From: Saccharopolyspora gloriosae
GTDB taxonomy: Bacteria; Actinomycetota; Actinomycetes; Mycobacteriales; Pseudonocardiaceae
Assembly: GCF_022828475.1 (NCBI RefSeq)
Contig: NZ_CP059557.1
Location: forward strand, 1,178,001-1,242,000
Direction of reading: 5' to 3'
Length of the DNA: 64,000 nucleotides
Notes under the pieces: generated by a model
The model's input: only the letters and a program-made list of their open reading frames with translations
The model's database searches: none
Told to the model about the DNA's origin: nothing
In this document: positions 22,191-31,272 of the stretch, piece after piece
How the letters are laid out: each line of letters starts with the position of its first letter
How positions within the stretch are numbered: the stretch's first letter is position 1
Made by a program: the position numbers and the translations under genes

Positions 22191-22387
22191 TGAACTCGAA
22201 GCTCAAGGCAGTGTTCCAGCTCGCGTCGGTGATTTCGGCGGCCTTCGGGCTGCGCGCGAGCCTGCGCGACGCGAAGGCGAACAACGACCGGCTCGCGATG
22301 GCCGACTCGATCATCACCGCGCTGGGCCTGATCACAGGCACCGCGCTGGCGATCCGCACCCTGCGCAAGGGGGATGACGGCAAGTGA
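22190..22387 (+). CDS. small hydrophobic protein inside the gatCAB operon
   Basis: A 65-residue protein with two hydrophobic or amphipathic stretches ([17 protein letters not shown] and [19 protein letters not shown]) separated by a charged turn (RDAKANNDR), consistent with a small membrane-associated protein. It is not part of the known amidotransferase. Its ATG overlaps the gatA stop by one base and its TGA overlaps the gatB GTG (GTGA), and TGGAGGTGG gives it a ribosome-binding site, so it is translationally coupled on both sides. I do not recognise a family and infer no function. Confidence 0.75.
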
Positions 22388-23889
22388 CCGCGGTCGCCGA
22401 GATCATGGACTACGACGAGGTCCTGGAGCGGTTCGACCCCGTTCTCGGCCTCGAGGTGCACGTGGAGCTGTCCACGGCCACCAAGATGTTCTGCGGGTGC
22501 GCCAACGAGTTCGGCGCCGAGCCGAACACGCAGGTGTGCCCGGTGTGCCTGGGCTTGCCCGGGGCGCTGCCGGTCGTCAACGGCAAGGCGGTGGAGTCGG
22601 CGATCCGCATCGGGCTGGCGCTGAACTGCCAGGTCGCCGAGTGGTGCCGGTTCGCGCGGAAGAACTACTTCTACCCGGACCAGCCGAAGAACTTCCAGAC
22701 CTCGCAGTACGACGAGCCGATCGTCTTCGACGGTCACCTCGACGTGGTGCTCGACGACGGCGAGACGTTCCGCGTCGACATCGAGCGGGCGCACATGGAA
22801 GAGGACACCGGCAAGTCGCTGCACGTCGGCGGGGCCACCGGCCGCATCCACGGCGCCGAGCACTCGCTGCTCGACTACAACCGGGCGGGCGTGCCGCTGG
22901 TGGAGATCGTCACCAAGCCGATCGTCGGCGCCGGTGAGCGTGCTCCCGAGGTGGCTCGGGCGTACGTGGCGGCGCTGCGGGATCTGCTGCGGTCGCTGGA
23001 CGTGTCGGACGTGCGGATGGACCAGGGCTCGCTGCGCTGCGACGCGAACGTGTCGCTGATGCCGAAGGGCACGAGCGAGTTCGGCACCCGCACCGAGACG
23101 AAGAACGTGAACTCGCTGCGCAGCGTGGAGCGCGCGGTGCGCTTCGAGATGCGCAGGCACGCGGCGGTGCTGACCTCCGGCGGCGAGATCCGCCAGGAGA
23201 CCCGGCACTTCGACGAGTCGAGCGCGACGACCTCGGCGGGCCGCAAGAAGGAGACCTCCGAGGACTACCGGTACTTCCCGGAGCCGGACCTGGTGCCGAT
23301 CGCGCCGTCCCGCGAGTGGGTCGAGGAGCTGTCCAAGACGCTGCCCGAACTGCCGTGGGAGCGCCGCAAGCGCATCCAGGACGAGTGGAAGCTCTCCGAC
23401 GAGGAGCTGCGCGACCTGGTCAACGCCGGGGCGCTCGACCTCGTCGCGTCCACTGTGGACGCCGGTGCGCCCGCGGCGGAGGCGCGTTCCTGGTGGGTCG
23501 CCTACCTGTCGCAGCAGGCCAACACGCGCGGCGTGGAACTCACCGAACTGGCCATCACGCCCGCGCAGCTGGCACGGGTCATCGCGCTGGTCAGCGAGGG
23601 CAAGCTGACGAACAAGCTGGCCCGCCAGGTCGTCGACGGCGTGCTCGACGGCCAGGGCGAACCCGACGAGGTCGTCGCCGCGCAGGGCCTGGAGGTCGTC
23701 TCGGACGACTCCGCGCTGCAGGCCGCGATCGACGAGGCGCTGGCCGCGCAGCCGGACGTGGCGGACAAGATCCGCGGCGGCAAGGTGCAGGCCGCCGGCG
23801 CGGTCGTCGGCGCGGTCATGAAGGCCACCGGCGGCAAGGCCGACGCGAAGCGGGTCCGCGAGCTCATCCTCGCCGCCTGCGGCCAGTGA
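22384..23889 (+). CDS. gatB: Asp/Glu-tRNA amidotransferase subunit B
   Basis: A 501-residue GatB, the kinase and tRNA-binding subunit that phosphorylates the carboxyl of misacylated tRNA. Family landmarks are [34 protein letters not shown], the [20 protein letters not shown] block, [24 protein letters not shown] and the C-terminal YqeY-like tail ending [11 protein letters not shown]. It starts with a GTG that overlaps the upstream small gene. It closes the gatC-gatA-orf-gatB operon and is followed by a terminator. In this organism Gln-tRNA is presumably made by this route, with gltX (46311) charging tRNA-Gln with Glu. Confidence 0.96.
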   Translation: MTAVAEIMDYDEVLERFDPVLGLEVHVELSTATKMFCGCANEFGAEPNTQVCPVCLGLPGALPVVNGKAVESAIRIGLALNCQVAEWCRFARKNYFYPDQPKNFQTSQYDEPIVFDGHLDVVLDDGETFRVDIERAHMEEDTGKSLHVGGATGRIHGAEHSLLDYNRAGVPLVEIVTKPIVGAGERAPEVARAYVAALRDLLRSLDVSDVRMDQGSLRCDANVSLMPKGTSEFGTRTETKNVNSLRSVERAVRFEMRRHAAVLTSGGEIRQETRHFDESSATTSAGRKKETSEDYRYFPEPDLVPIAPSREWVEELSKTLPELPWERRKRIQDEWKLSDEELRDLVNAGALDLVASTVDAGAPAAEARSWWVAYLSQQANTRGVELTELAITPAQLARVIALVSEGKLTNKLARQVVDGVLDGQGEPDEVVAAQGLEVVSDDSALQAAIDEALAAQPDVADKIRGGKVQAAGAVVGAVMKATGGKADAKRVRELILAACGQ

Positions 23890-23906
23890 CCCGGCTCGGC
23901 TGATCG

Positions 23907-23940
23907 GACCTCCCGTCCCGTTCGCGGGGCGGGAGGTCTT
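23907..23940 (+). terminator. terminator of the gatCAB operon
   Basis: GACCTCCCGTCCC pairs with GGGGCGGGAGGTC (one G-T wobble) around a six-base loop, starting 18 bases after the gatB stop. The T run is short (TT C), as is common in GC-rich actinobacteria. Confidence 0.75.
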
Positions 23941-24027
23941 CGCATTTCCGGTCCGCCGAGCCTCCGGAGCGGTGTCGTCGGCGGTCCCCGCCGGACGCGT
24001 GCTGGAACGAGCCTGGGAGTCGCCGTC

Positions 24028-24612
24028 GTGGCGGGTTCGATGCGAGCGTGGCTGACCGCCCCCGGCGAACGCTGGGAGCTCACCGAACGGCCGATCCCCG
24101 AGCTGGGGCCGGGCGACGTGCTCGTCCGAGTGCAGGCGGGGGCGGTGAACCGCGCGGACCTCGATGAGGCCGACGGCGCCTACCGGCCTCGGGACGCCGG
24201 AACGCACCGCCACCTCGCGGGCTCCGACTTGACCGGCGAAGTCGTCGGAACCGGATCCGACGTGACGGACGTGCGCATCGGCGACCGCGTCCTGGCCATG
24301 GCGGAAGGTGCCCTCGCCGAGTACGTGGCGCTGGACCACCGGCTCGCCATCCCCGTGCCCGACCGCCTCACACCCGAGCGGGCCGCGGCCCTGCCGTCCG
24401 CGTTGATGACCGAGTACGACGCGCTGATCCGGCAGGGAGGTCTGCTGCCCGGCTGGTCCGTGCTGATCACGGCCGGTACTTCCGGGGTGGGGTTGGTCGG
24501 CGCCGAGATCGCCCGATGGGCCGGGGCGGGAACGGTCGCGGTCACCACGACGCGCGCGCAGGCGCCGCCGGAACCGGCCGACCGCGGCCTGCGGGTGATC
24601 ACCGGCGGGGTC
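24028..24612 (+). pseudogene. truncated NADPH:quinone oxidoreductase (zinc-type alcohol dehydrogenase family)
   Basis: The N-terminal GroES-like domain is clear (MRAWLTAPGERWELTERPIPELGPGDVLVRVQAGAVNRADL, quoted in parts: GPGDVLVRVQAGAVNRADL and GSDLTGEVVGTGSDV), and the Rossmann entry VLITAGTSGVGLVGAEIARWAG is present. About 10-20 residues later (TRAQAPPEPADRGLRVI) similarity stops, and a decayed family A palindrome begins at 24605. The family is normally about 320 residues; here only about 190 remain. The frame stays open to 24960 through repeat and antisense antiporter sequence, which is not protein-like. The missing half is not in another frame nearby, so this is a real deletion rather than a frameshift. 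Confidence 0.75.
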
Positions 24613-24700
24613 GGGGGGTTGCGCGACGCTCGCGAGGACGGCCCTTCCCTCGTGGTGGAGGCACGGGAAAAAGCAGCGAGGAAGCCACTGAGGTCCCGTC
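24605..24700. repeat. decayed family A palindrome (copy 7)
   Basis: It matches the inverted form of family A in order: CTCGCGAGGACGGC, TTCCCTCGTGG, CACGGGAAAAAG, GCAGCGAG, CACTGAGGT. Pairing is broken at several places. It marks the point where the quinone oxidoreductase gene ends abruptly and lies beside the 3' end of the antiporter gene. Confidence 0.6.
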
Positions 24701-24731
24701 ACCCGGACACATCCGGAGACCCCGAGACGGG

Positions 24732-26228
24732 TCAGTCAGGGGTGCCGTACTCGCCGAACCAGTGGGCCAGGCGGCCACGGCGGCTCACCGCGCGCAGCCG
24801 GTTCTCGGTGGCGGTGCGCGCCCGCGCAGTCGTCATGATCAGCAGCTCGTCGCCGGTGGTCAGGCGGGTGGCGGGTTCGGGAACGAAGGACCGGCCCGCC
24901 CGGATGATCAAGGTGATCGCGCTCGGCTCCGGCAACCGCAGCTCCCGCAGCGTCACGTAGTGCAGCTGGGAACCCGCGGGCACCGAGACGGTGAGCAGTT
25001 CCGCGTCGAGCACGTCCAGCGGAGCCACCTCCACCTGGATCTCGCGCGCCGCGTCGGCCCGGACCAGCCCCAGCCGGCGCGCGAACCGCAGCAGACCCGG
25101 ACCCTGCACCAAGGTGAATGCCGCGACCAGCACGAAGACCACGTTCAGCACCCGGTCGCTGCCCGCGACGCCCGCCACCACCGGGAAAGTCGCCAGCACG
25201 ATCGGTACCGCGCCGCGCAACCCCGCCCAGGACACGAACGCCTGCTCCCGCCACGGCAACCGGAACGGCGCCAACGCCACCAGAACCGACACCGGTCGCG
25301 CCACCAGCAGCAACACCAGCCCCACCACCAGCGCGGGCACCACCTCCGGCAGCAGCTCGTGCGGCGTGATCAGCAAGCCCAGCAGCACGAACAGGCCGAT
25401 CTGCGCCAGCCACCCGAGGCCCTCGGCGAACGAACGCAGCGAAGCCCGGTGCGGCAACCCCGAATTCGCCAGCACCAGACCGGACACGAACGCGGCGAGG
25501 AACCCGGAAGCGCCCACCGAGCCCGCGGCGGCGAACGCGACCACGCCGAGCCCGAACATCGCCAGCGGGTACAGGCCCGACGCGGGAAGCGTGATCCGGT
25601 GCAGGACCCGCGCCCCGGCCCAGCCCAGCACCGAGCCGATCACAGCGCCCACCACCAGCTGGTACAGCACGTTCCCGGCCACCTCCAGCGGGTGGACCTC
25701 CAGCGGGATCGTGCTGAACAGCAGCACGAGGATCACGGTGGGGGCGTCGTTGAACCCGGACTCGGCCTCCAACATTCCCGACACGCGTCGCGGCAGGGGC
25801 AGCGTGCGCAACACCGAGAACACCGCGGCAGCGTCAGTGGAGGACACGATCGCGCCGAGCAGCAGTGCCGCCTGCCAGTTCATGCCGATGAGCAAATGCG
25901 CGCCCGCCGCCGTGATGGCGACGCTGACCGCGACCCCGACGGTGGCGAGCAACGCGCTGGGCGTCAGCAACGGGCGCACATCGGACCAGCGGGTGGTGAG
26001 TCCGCCTTCGACGAGGATCAACGCCAACGCGGCGGTGCCGAGGTTCTGCGCGAGCTGCGCGTCGTCGAAGTGCAGCCCGAGCCCGTCCTCGCCGATCACC
26101 AGCCCCAGCGCCAGGAACAGCAGCAACGCGGGCAGGCCGAAGCGCGCCGCCGCGCGCGTGGCGACGATGCCCGCCAACAGCACGAGACCGCCCGCCAGCA
26201 GCGTCGTGTACAGCTGCGGCAAACTCAT
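24732..26228 (-). CDS. cation/proton antiporter (CPA1 family, NhaP/CvrA-like) with RCK_C domain
   Basis: A 498-residue protein. Residues 1 to about 385 form the exchanger with about 12 membrane helices and the conserved ion-site region LLLGAIVSSTDAAAVFSVLR and MLEAESGFNDAPTVILVLLF. The last 110 residues are a cytoplasmic TrkA-C/RCK_C-type ligand-binding domain (LRELRLPEPSAITLIIRAGR, TRLTTGDELLIMTT). This layout is typical of K+/H+ or Na+/H+ antiporters gated by nucleotides. Cation specificity cannot be told. The start MSLPQLYTTLLAGGLVLLAG leads straight into the first helix. It is monocistronic. Confidence 0.9.
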   Translation of the reverse strand: MSLPQLYTTLLAGGLVLLAGIVATRAAARFGLPALLLFLALGLVIGEDGLGLHFDDAQLAQNLGTAALALILVEGGLTTRWSDVRPLLTPSALLATVGVAVSVAITAAGAHLLIGMNWQAALLLGAIVSSTDAAAVFSVLRTLPLPRRVSGMLEAESGFNDAPTVILVLLFSTIPLEVHPLEVAGNVLYQLVVGAVIGSVLGWAGARVLHRITLPASGLYPLAMFGLGVVAFAAAGSVGASGFLAAFVSGLVLANSGLPHRASLRSFAEGLGWLAQIGLFVLLGLLITPHELLPEVVPALVVGLVLLLVARPVSVLVALAPFRLPWREQAFVSWAGLRGAVPIVLATFPVVAGVAGSDRVLNVVFVLVAAFTLVQGPGLLRFARRLGLVRADAAREIQVEVAPLDVLDAELLTVSVPAGSQLHYVTLRELRLPEPSAITLIIRAGRSFVPEPATRLTTGDELLIMTTARARTATENRLRAVSRRGRLAHWFGEYGTPD

Positions 26229-26360
26229 CGCTTCCCCGTCTCGGCCACCGGCGAGTCGCCGCGCTCCGGCCCGACGATCCGTCCTGAGTGGACCACGACC
26301 GGGCTTGACTTGTTGGTCGTGCCGCGGGTTCCACGGGTCTTTTTGCTTTGGGGGCGGGTG

Positions 26361-26460
26361 GCGGAACCTCAGCTGTCTTCTCGCTGCGGGATCTTTTTCC
26401 CTAGTGGCTCCGCCACGAGGGAAAAAGCTGTCCTCGCGAGAAGACAGCTGAGAACCCGCG
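26361..26460. repeat. two-tier palindromic repeat, family A copy 3
   Basis: The outer stem is CTCAGCTGTCTTCTCGC with its exact complement. Compared with copy 1 (CTCAGTTGGTCTCTCGC) the middle bases changed on both sides, so pairing is kept. The inner stem CTTTTTCCCTAGTGG / CCACGAGGGAAAAAG is identical to copy 1. It lies between the start of the antiporter gene and the 3' end of the LppZ-like gene. Confidence 0.88.
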
Positions 26461-26471
26461 GGTGGTCGGTT

Positions 26472-26575
26472 TTTTGACGTGGGCTATGCGCTGGCGCGCA
26501 TGCAGGCACGGCTTCGCCGTAAGGCACGGCCTTCGGGGGCGAGGCAGGTGTGGCTTCGCCGCCCTTTGTGGGGTT
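26472..26575. repeat. companion short repeats of family A copy 3
   Basis: GACGTGGGCTATGCGCTGGCGCGCATGCAGGCACGGCTTCGCCGTAAGGCACGG and further related words (written here in order; the key units are GGGCTATGCGC, CACGGCTTCGCCGTAAGGCA and TGGCTTCGCCGCC). It has the same arrangement as 1446-1560. The whole 26229-26644 gap contains only this and the palindrome. Confidence 0.6.
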
Positions 26576-26644
26576 CGTGGCCCGAGTGGACGGCTTGGTC
26601 GTTGGGAAGATCGGTGTGTCGCGGTGTTCGGGGAACCGCTGTGA

Positions 26645-27862
26645 TCAGTCCTTGCCGCTTTCGCCCGATGGGGGTTCGATGCGGATCGCGCGGTCGTCGC
26701 TGGGGACGGGGGCGCCACCGGACTTGTTCGCGGTTCCCAGCCACAGCTGGCCGTCGGGGCCGCTGGCGGCAGCGGAGAAACGTCCGTAGGTGCGTTCCAT
26801 GACCTTGGACGGTTGGCCGGTGAACGTGCCGTCCGGGCCGGGGTTGAGCGTGTACAGCGCCGCCGCGTCCGTCAACGCCACGACGACCGAGTTGGGGCCT
26901 GCCGCGCAACCGGACACTCCGGGCCGGTCCGGCCAGCTCCACGCCGGTGCACCCAGCTCCGCGCCGAACTCCAGCCGGTGCAGCGAATCCCGGGAATCGG
27001 CGCGGTCGGTGAGCCAGTAGCCGCCGGTGTTGATCGCCCCGCACAACCCGCCGGGATCCGACACCCCGGAGGCCACCACTCGCGAAGCCGGGTCGGGATT
27101 GCCCGCCGCCGCGGCGCCGAACCCGTCGATGCGCAGCACCTTTCCCGCCAATGACGCGGGATCGGTCGCGTTCGACCGGTCACCCGCGTCGCCGGTGGCG
27201 ACCAGCAGCGCACCCCGGCCGTCGTCGAGCAGCGCGCCGGAGTTGCCGGAGCCGCCCTTCGGGATGCCGGCTAGGACCGGTTTCGGGGTGTCTTTCGGCG
27301 CCACCCGCAACACCTGGTTCTCGCCGTCCACGCTCGCGTAGGCGTAGATCAATTCGTCTTCCTGGTAGCTCGGCGACAGCGCGAGCCCGGTGAGCCCGCC
27401 GCCCGCCGACGAGTCGACCGGCACCCGGGCGATCTCGACCGGTTCGGCGTCCTGCTGCACCCGCAGGATCCGGCCGGTGGCGCGTTCGCCCACCAACGCT
27501 CCCTTCCCGTCCGGCAGCACGGTGATCGCGCCCACCGGGTCGAGGCAGGTCGCGACCACTGCCGGGTCCGGGTCGACGCAACCGGCGGGCACCGGCGGAG
27601 GCTGTTCGCTCGGCCGGCCGGGCGGAGGTGGGGGAGGCGCGGGTTGCTCGATGGACGGCTGCGGCCCGGCCTGCGGTTCCAGCGAAGGCTGGTCCTGCCA
27701 GGCGTTCGGATGCTCGTTCGGGAACTGGGCGCAGCCGCCGACCGCGAAGGCGCCCACGGCCAGCAGCACTCCCGCCGCTCGCGCGCGAGGACGGCGACCG
27801 GGGCGGAAGGTGCGCGGGGAGGCTGCCACGAGGTCCGAGGGTATCCGTCCGGTCGTGAACAC
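26645..27862 (-). CDS. LppZ-like lipoprotein with sorbosone/glucose dehydrogenase-type beta-propeller
   Basis: About 405 residues. A basic n-region (RPGRRPRARAAG), hydrophobic core and lipobox VGGC indicate a lipoprotein signal. A Pro/Gln-rich linker (PAPPPPPPGRPSEQPPP) follows, then a beta-propeller of the soluble aldose sugar dehydrogenase type: VGERATGRILRVQ, GGGLTGLALSPSYQEDELIY, GALLVATGDAGDRSN, GKVLRIDGFG. The mycobacterial counterpart LppZ lies in the same neighbourhood. Whether it binds PQQ or acts on sugars is unknown. The GTG at 27862 is one of several possible starts (27895 and an internal GTG at VAASPRTF are alternatives). Confidence 0.8.
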   Translation of the reverse strand: MFTTGRIPSDLVAASPRTFRPGRRPRARAAGVLLAVGAFAVGGCAQFPNEHPNAWQDQPSLEPQAGPQPSIEQPAPPPPPPGRPSEQPPPVPAGCVDPDPAVVATCLDPVGAITVLPDGKGALVGERATGRILRVQQDAEPVEIARVPVDSSAGGGLTGLALSPSYQEDELIYAYASVDGENQVLRVAPKDTPKPVLAGIPKGGSGNSGALLDDGRGALLVATGDAGDRSNATDPASLAGKVLRIDGFGAAAAGNPDPASRVVASGVSDPGGLCGAINTGGYWLTDRADSRDSLHRLEFGAELGAPAWSWPDRPGVSGCAAGPNSVVVALTDAAALYTLNPGPDGTFTGQPSKVMERTYGRFSAAASGPDGQLWLGTANKSGGAPVPSDDRAIRIEPPSGESGKD

Positions 27863-28233
27863 ACGGTGAGCACCCGAACTCGGCGGCACGGGCACGGCCC
27901 CGTCATCTCACCCGGTGGAAGCCGCACCCCGTGCGGTGCCGGGCCGGGCGGTCGCGCGGTGGCGACCGAATGCAGCAATTCCGGATGACCCCTCGGAGGT
28001 GCGCTGAGAGCGAGATGTGGCGACGCACGGTGTCGGCTCGGTGATTCCGCGTGTTCTCAGTCGACGATCTTACTGTCGTCGCCTGCGGAAACCAGGAATT
28101 CAAGGAACGTTAGCGAACCCGCCGGACCATTCTGCCGGATGCCGGAACACTGGGATCTCAGGCAATTACGTCTGGAAAAGCTTCACCCGAAAGGGTCGCT
28201 TCAGCCGTACGTGATGCCTTAACCTTCAGCGCC
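27863..28233. other. intergenic region LppZ-DoxX
   Basis: About 370 bases between divergent genes. From 28000 on it is clearly richer in A and T than its surroundings, as expected for a promoter region. A weak CGACGA/TCGTCG inverted repeat lies near 28062-28081. I see no gene, RNA or known repeat. Confidence 0.4.
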
Positions 28234-28950
28234 GTGAGCATTCACGACGATCGCCCGAGCGGCGCGGGCGGAAACGGCGACCGCGCGCAACGTGGCGGAA
28301 AAATGTCCGCCGACGGGCCTACGGGAACTCAGGGCCTCGGCGTTCGGGACTACGACTACTACGACGATGCCGCCTACGGCGATGACGAGGCGACCTCGGT
28401 GGTCGATCGCCGGGACGACTTCTACGAAGAATCGGACACGCGGAAACCATTCGGCTGGAACGCCGGAGCCGACCTCGGGCTCTTGGCGTTGCGTCTGGTG
28501 ATCGGCGGGATCTTCGCCGCCCACGGTGCGCAGAAACTGTTCGGCGTGCTCGGCGGCACCGGCCCGGAGGCCTTCGCGCAATCCCTGGCGAAGTCCGGGT
28601 TCGAGCAGAGCGCGGTGCTGTCGTTGGTCACCGGCGGAACCGAGCTCGGCGCGGGCGCGCTGCTGGTGCTCGGCCTGTTCACCCCGCTGGCGGCCGCAGG
28701 CATCGTCGGTGTGATGGCCAGCGCCATCGTGTCGATGAAGCTGCCCGGCCCGTTCTTCGACCAGGAAGGCGGCTACGAGTACCTCGTGGTGCTGATCGCC
28801 GCCGCGCTGTGCCTGATGTTCGCGGGTCCCGGACGGGTCGCGTTGGACAACGGCCGTTCCTGGTTCCGGCACCCGCTGGTCAGCGGATTCATCAGCCTGG
28901 TGATCGCGGCGGGTTCCTCGGCCGCGGTGCTGATCCTGCTGCGTTCCTGA
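28234..28950 (+). CDS. DoxX family membrane protein
   Basis: A 238-residue protein. Residues 1 to about 75 are acidic, Tyr/Asp-rich and probably cytoplasmic (GVRDYDYYDDAAYGDDEATS). Then come four membrane helices of the DoxX fold, starting LGLLALRLVIGGIFAAHGAQKLFG and continuing GAGALLVLGLFTPLAAAGIVG, YEYLVVLIAAALCLMFAGPG and a last helix at the C terminus. In mycobacteria DoxX works with SodA and a thiosulfate sulfurtransferase in a membrane oxidoreductase complex; the link is not visible here. GTG start at 28234. A bidirectional terminator separates it from ilvD. Confidence 0.85.
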   Translation: MSIHDDRPSGAGGNGDRAQRGGKMSADGPTGTQGLGVRDYDYYDDAAYGDDEATSVVDRRDDFYEESDTRKPFGWNAGADLGLLALRLVIGGIFAAHGAQKLFGVLGGTGPEAFAQSLAKSGFEQSAVLSLVTGGTELGAGALLVLGLFTPLAAAGIVGVMASAIVSMKLPGPFFDQEGGYEYLVVLIAAALCLMFAGPGRVALDNGRSWFRHPLVSGFISLVIAAGSSAAVLILLRS

Positions 28951-29011
28951 TATCCGGCGGCCTGCTCCGACGGTTCGTTCCGGCGGGCGGCGCCGCACGA
29001 TCCCCGATATG

Positions 29012-29049
29012 AAACCGGCCGGGTTCCACGTGGAACCCGGCCGGTTTTC
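29012..29049. terminator. bidirectional terminator between doxX-like gene and ilvD
   Basis: A perfect 15-bp stem, AACCGGCCGGGTTCC with GGAACCCGGCCGGTT, an ACGT loop, T run on the plus strand and A run on the minus strand. It can end both convergent transcripts. Confidence 0.92.
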
Positions 29050-29060
29050 TCGTCATCCGG

Positions 29061-30905
29061 TCATTTCGACACGTCGCGGACCGCGCCGTGCGAAGCCGAC
29101 GTGGCCAGCCGCGCGTAGGCCCGCAGCGCGCCGGTCACCGGGCGCCGCCGGGACACCGGCTGCCACGGGTGCTCGGCGGCGTCCATCTTCGCGCGCCGCT
29201 CCGCCAGCACGTCGTCGTCGACGAGCAGCTGCAGGGCGCGTTCGCGGACGTCGATGAGGATCTGGTCGCCGTCCTGCACCAGGCCGATCACGCCGCCGTT
29301 CGCCGCCTCCGGCGAGATGTGCCCGATGGACAGCCCGGAGGAACCGCCGGAGAACCGGCCGTCGGTGATCAGCGCGCACTTCTTGCCCAGCCCGGAGCCC
29401 TTCAGGAACGCCGTCGGGTGCAGCATCTCCTGCATTCCGGGGCCGCCCGCGGGACCTTCGTAGCGGATCACCAGCACGTCGCCGGGCTCGATCTGCTTCT
29501 GCAGGATCGCGGCCACGGCCTGTTCCTGGCTCTCCAGCACCCGCGCGGGACCCTGGAAGTGCCAGAGCTCCTCCTCGACACCTGCGGTCTTCACGACCGC
29601 GCCGTCCTCGGCGAGGTTGCCGCGCAGCACCGCCAGCCCGCCGTCGGCGGTGTAGGCGTGCTCGAAGTCGCGGATGCAGCCGTCCGCCGCATCGGTGTCC
29701 AGCGAGGACCAGACGTTCTCGGTGGAGAACGCCTGCGTGGTGCGCACTCCGCCGGGGGCGGCGTGGAACAGGTCGAGCGCCTGCTGCGAGGGCGACTCGC
29801 CGCGCACGTCCCAGCTCGACAGCCACTCCGTGAGGCTCCCGCTGTGCACCGAGGACACGTCGCGGTGCAGCAGTCCGGCGCGATCCAGCTCACCCATGAT
29901 CGCTGAGATGCCGCCCGCCCGGTGCACGTCCTCCATGTGGTAATCGGAGTTCGGCGCGACCTTCGACAGGCACGGCACCTGGCGGCTGATCCGCTCGATG
30001 TCCTCCAGCTCGAAGTCGATCTCGCCTTCGCGCGCGGCGGCCAGCGTGTGCAGCACGGTGTTCGTCGAGCCGCCCATCGCCATGTCCAGCGCCATCGCGT
30101 TCTCGAAGGCCTTCTTGTTCGCCACCGAACGCGGCAGGACCGAGTCGTCGTCCTCCTGGTACCAGCGCTTGGAGATGCGCACGACGGTGCGTCCGGCGTC
30201 CTCGAACAGCTCGCGGCGCAGGGCGTGGGTGGCCAGCGTCGAACCGTTGCCAGGCAGCGCGAGGCCCAGCGCCTCGGTGAGGCAGTTCATCGAGTTCGCG
30301 GTGAACATGCCCGAACACGAACCGCAGGTCGGGCAGGCGGAGCGTTCGACCTCGCTGAGCCCGTCCTCGTCCACGGCGGCGTTCGCCGAAGCGGAGATCG
30401 TGGTGATCAGGTCGGTCGGCGCCTGCGCGACGCCCTCCACGACCACGGCCTTTCCTGCCTCCATCGGCCCGCCGGAGACGAACACCGTCGGCACGTTGAG
30501 CCGCATCGCGGCGTTGAGCATGCCCGGAGTGATCTTGTCGCAGTTCGAGATGCACACCAGCGCGTCCGCCTGGTGGGCGTTGACCATGTACTCCACCGAG
30601 TCGGCGATCAGTTCGCGCGAGGGCAGCGAGTAGAGCATTCCGCTGTGGCCCATGGCGATGCCGTCGTCCACCGCGATCGTGTGGAACTCCCGCGGCACGC
30701 CGCCTTCTTCGCGGATCTTCTCGGCCACCACGTCCCCGAGGTCGCGGAGGTGCACGTGACCGGGCACGAACTGGGTGTAGGAGTTGGCGATGGCCACGAT
30801 CGGCTTGCCGAAGTCGTCGTCGGTCATGCCGGTGGCACGCCACAACGACCGGGCGCCTGCGGCGTTCCGTCCGTGCGTGGTGGTGCGGGAGCGCAACTGG
30901 GGCAT
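29061..30905 (-). CDS. ilvD: dihydroxy-acid dehydratase
   Basis: A 614-residue IlvD, the Fe-S enzyme for the third common step of valine, leucine and isoleucine synthesis. Cluster-binding cysteines sit in [15 protein letters not shown] and [17 protein letters not shown]. Other landmarks are [22 protein letters not shown] and [22 protein letters not shown]. The length is that of the long IlvD group seen in enterics and some actinobacteria. The ATG at 30905 has GAAGG upstream. It is monocistronic and 3.5 kb from ilvBNC on the opposite strand. No leader-peptide attenuator is visible upstream of it, unlike ilvB. Confidence 0.96.
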   Translation of the reverse strand: MPQLRSRTTTHGRNAAGARSLWRATGMTDDDFGKPIVAIANSYTQFVPGHVHLRDLGDVVAEKIREEGGVPREFHTIAVDDGIAMGHSGMLYSLPSRELIADSVEYMVNAHQADALVCISNCDKITPGMLNAAMRLNVPTVFVSGGPMEAGKAVVVEGVAQAPTDLITTISASANAAVDEDGLSEVERSACPTCGSCSGMFTANSMNCLTEALGLALPGNGSTLATHALRRELFEDAGRTVVRISKRWYQEDDDSVLPRSVANKKAFENAMALDMAMGGSTNTVLHTLAAAREGEIDFELEDIERISRQVPCLSKVAPNSDYHMEDVHRAGGISAIMGELDRAGLLHRDVSSVHSGSLTEWLSSWDVRGESPSQQALDLFHAAPGGVRTTQAFSTENVWSSLDTDAADGCIRDFEHAYTADGGLAVLRGNLAEDGAVVKTAGVEEELWHFQGPARVLESQEQAVAAILQKQIEPGDVLVIRYEGPAGGPGMQEMLHPTAFLKGSGLGKKCALITDGRFSGGSSGLSIGHISPEAANGGVIGLVQDGDQILIDVRERALQLLVDDDVLAERRAKMDAAEHPWQPVSRRRPVTGALRAYARLATSASHGAVRDVSK

Positions 30906-31272
30906 GGTCCTTCTCGGTTTCTCACAGAGTTCGCGTCATAGCGGCGAAAGACGCCCACCTTGTGGGTGGGGGCGAACAGCGGTGACCACGACGCTACTCC
31001 TGCACTGCGACGTCCGGTCCGACCGGTTCTGGCTCACCGGGCGTTCGTGACGCACGCCTCGCACGGCGCCGCGCCGACGGCGCACACCGGCCCGCGAGCC
31101 CGTTCCCGCACGGTCACGATGCGGATGATTTCCGTGATTTCGCGAGAAAACGAGCCACCCGAACAGGGTGATCTCCGCGCCTCAGTCCCACCTGAACCGG
31201 ACTGATCAGCCAGAACGGTTGCCCACCGGGCTGTCCGAACGTCAGGTGCCGTCGATCTTTCGCGGTCGGGAG
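30906..31272. other. intergenic region upstream of ilvD
   Basis: About 370 bases that follow the 3' end of the PH-domain gene and precede ilvD on the same (minus) strand. The ilvD promoter should be here. I looked for a leader peptide rich in Leu, Ile or Val, and for a terminator hairpin, and found neither. Confidence 0.4.

Noticed and set aside
24613-24960. C-terminal extension of the quinone oxidoreductase frame
   Set aside because: It consists of decayed repeat plus antisense antiporter sequence and has no resemblance to the enzyme family.
30906-31272. Attenuator or T-box upstream of ilvD
   Set aside because: No small frame rich in branched-chain codons and no terminator hairpin could be found.
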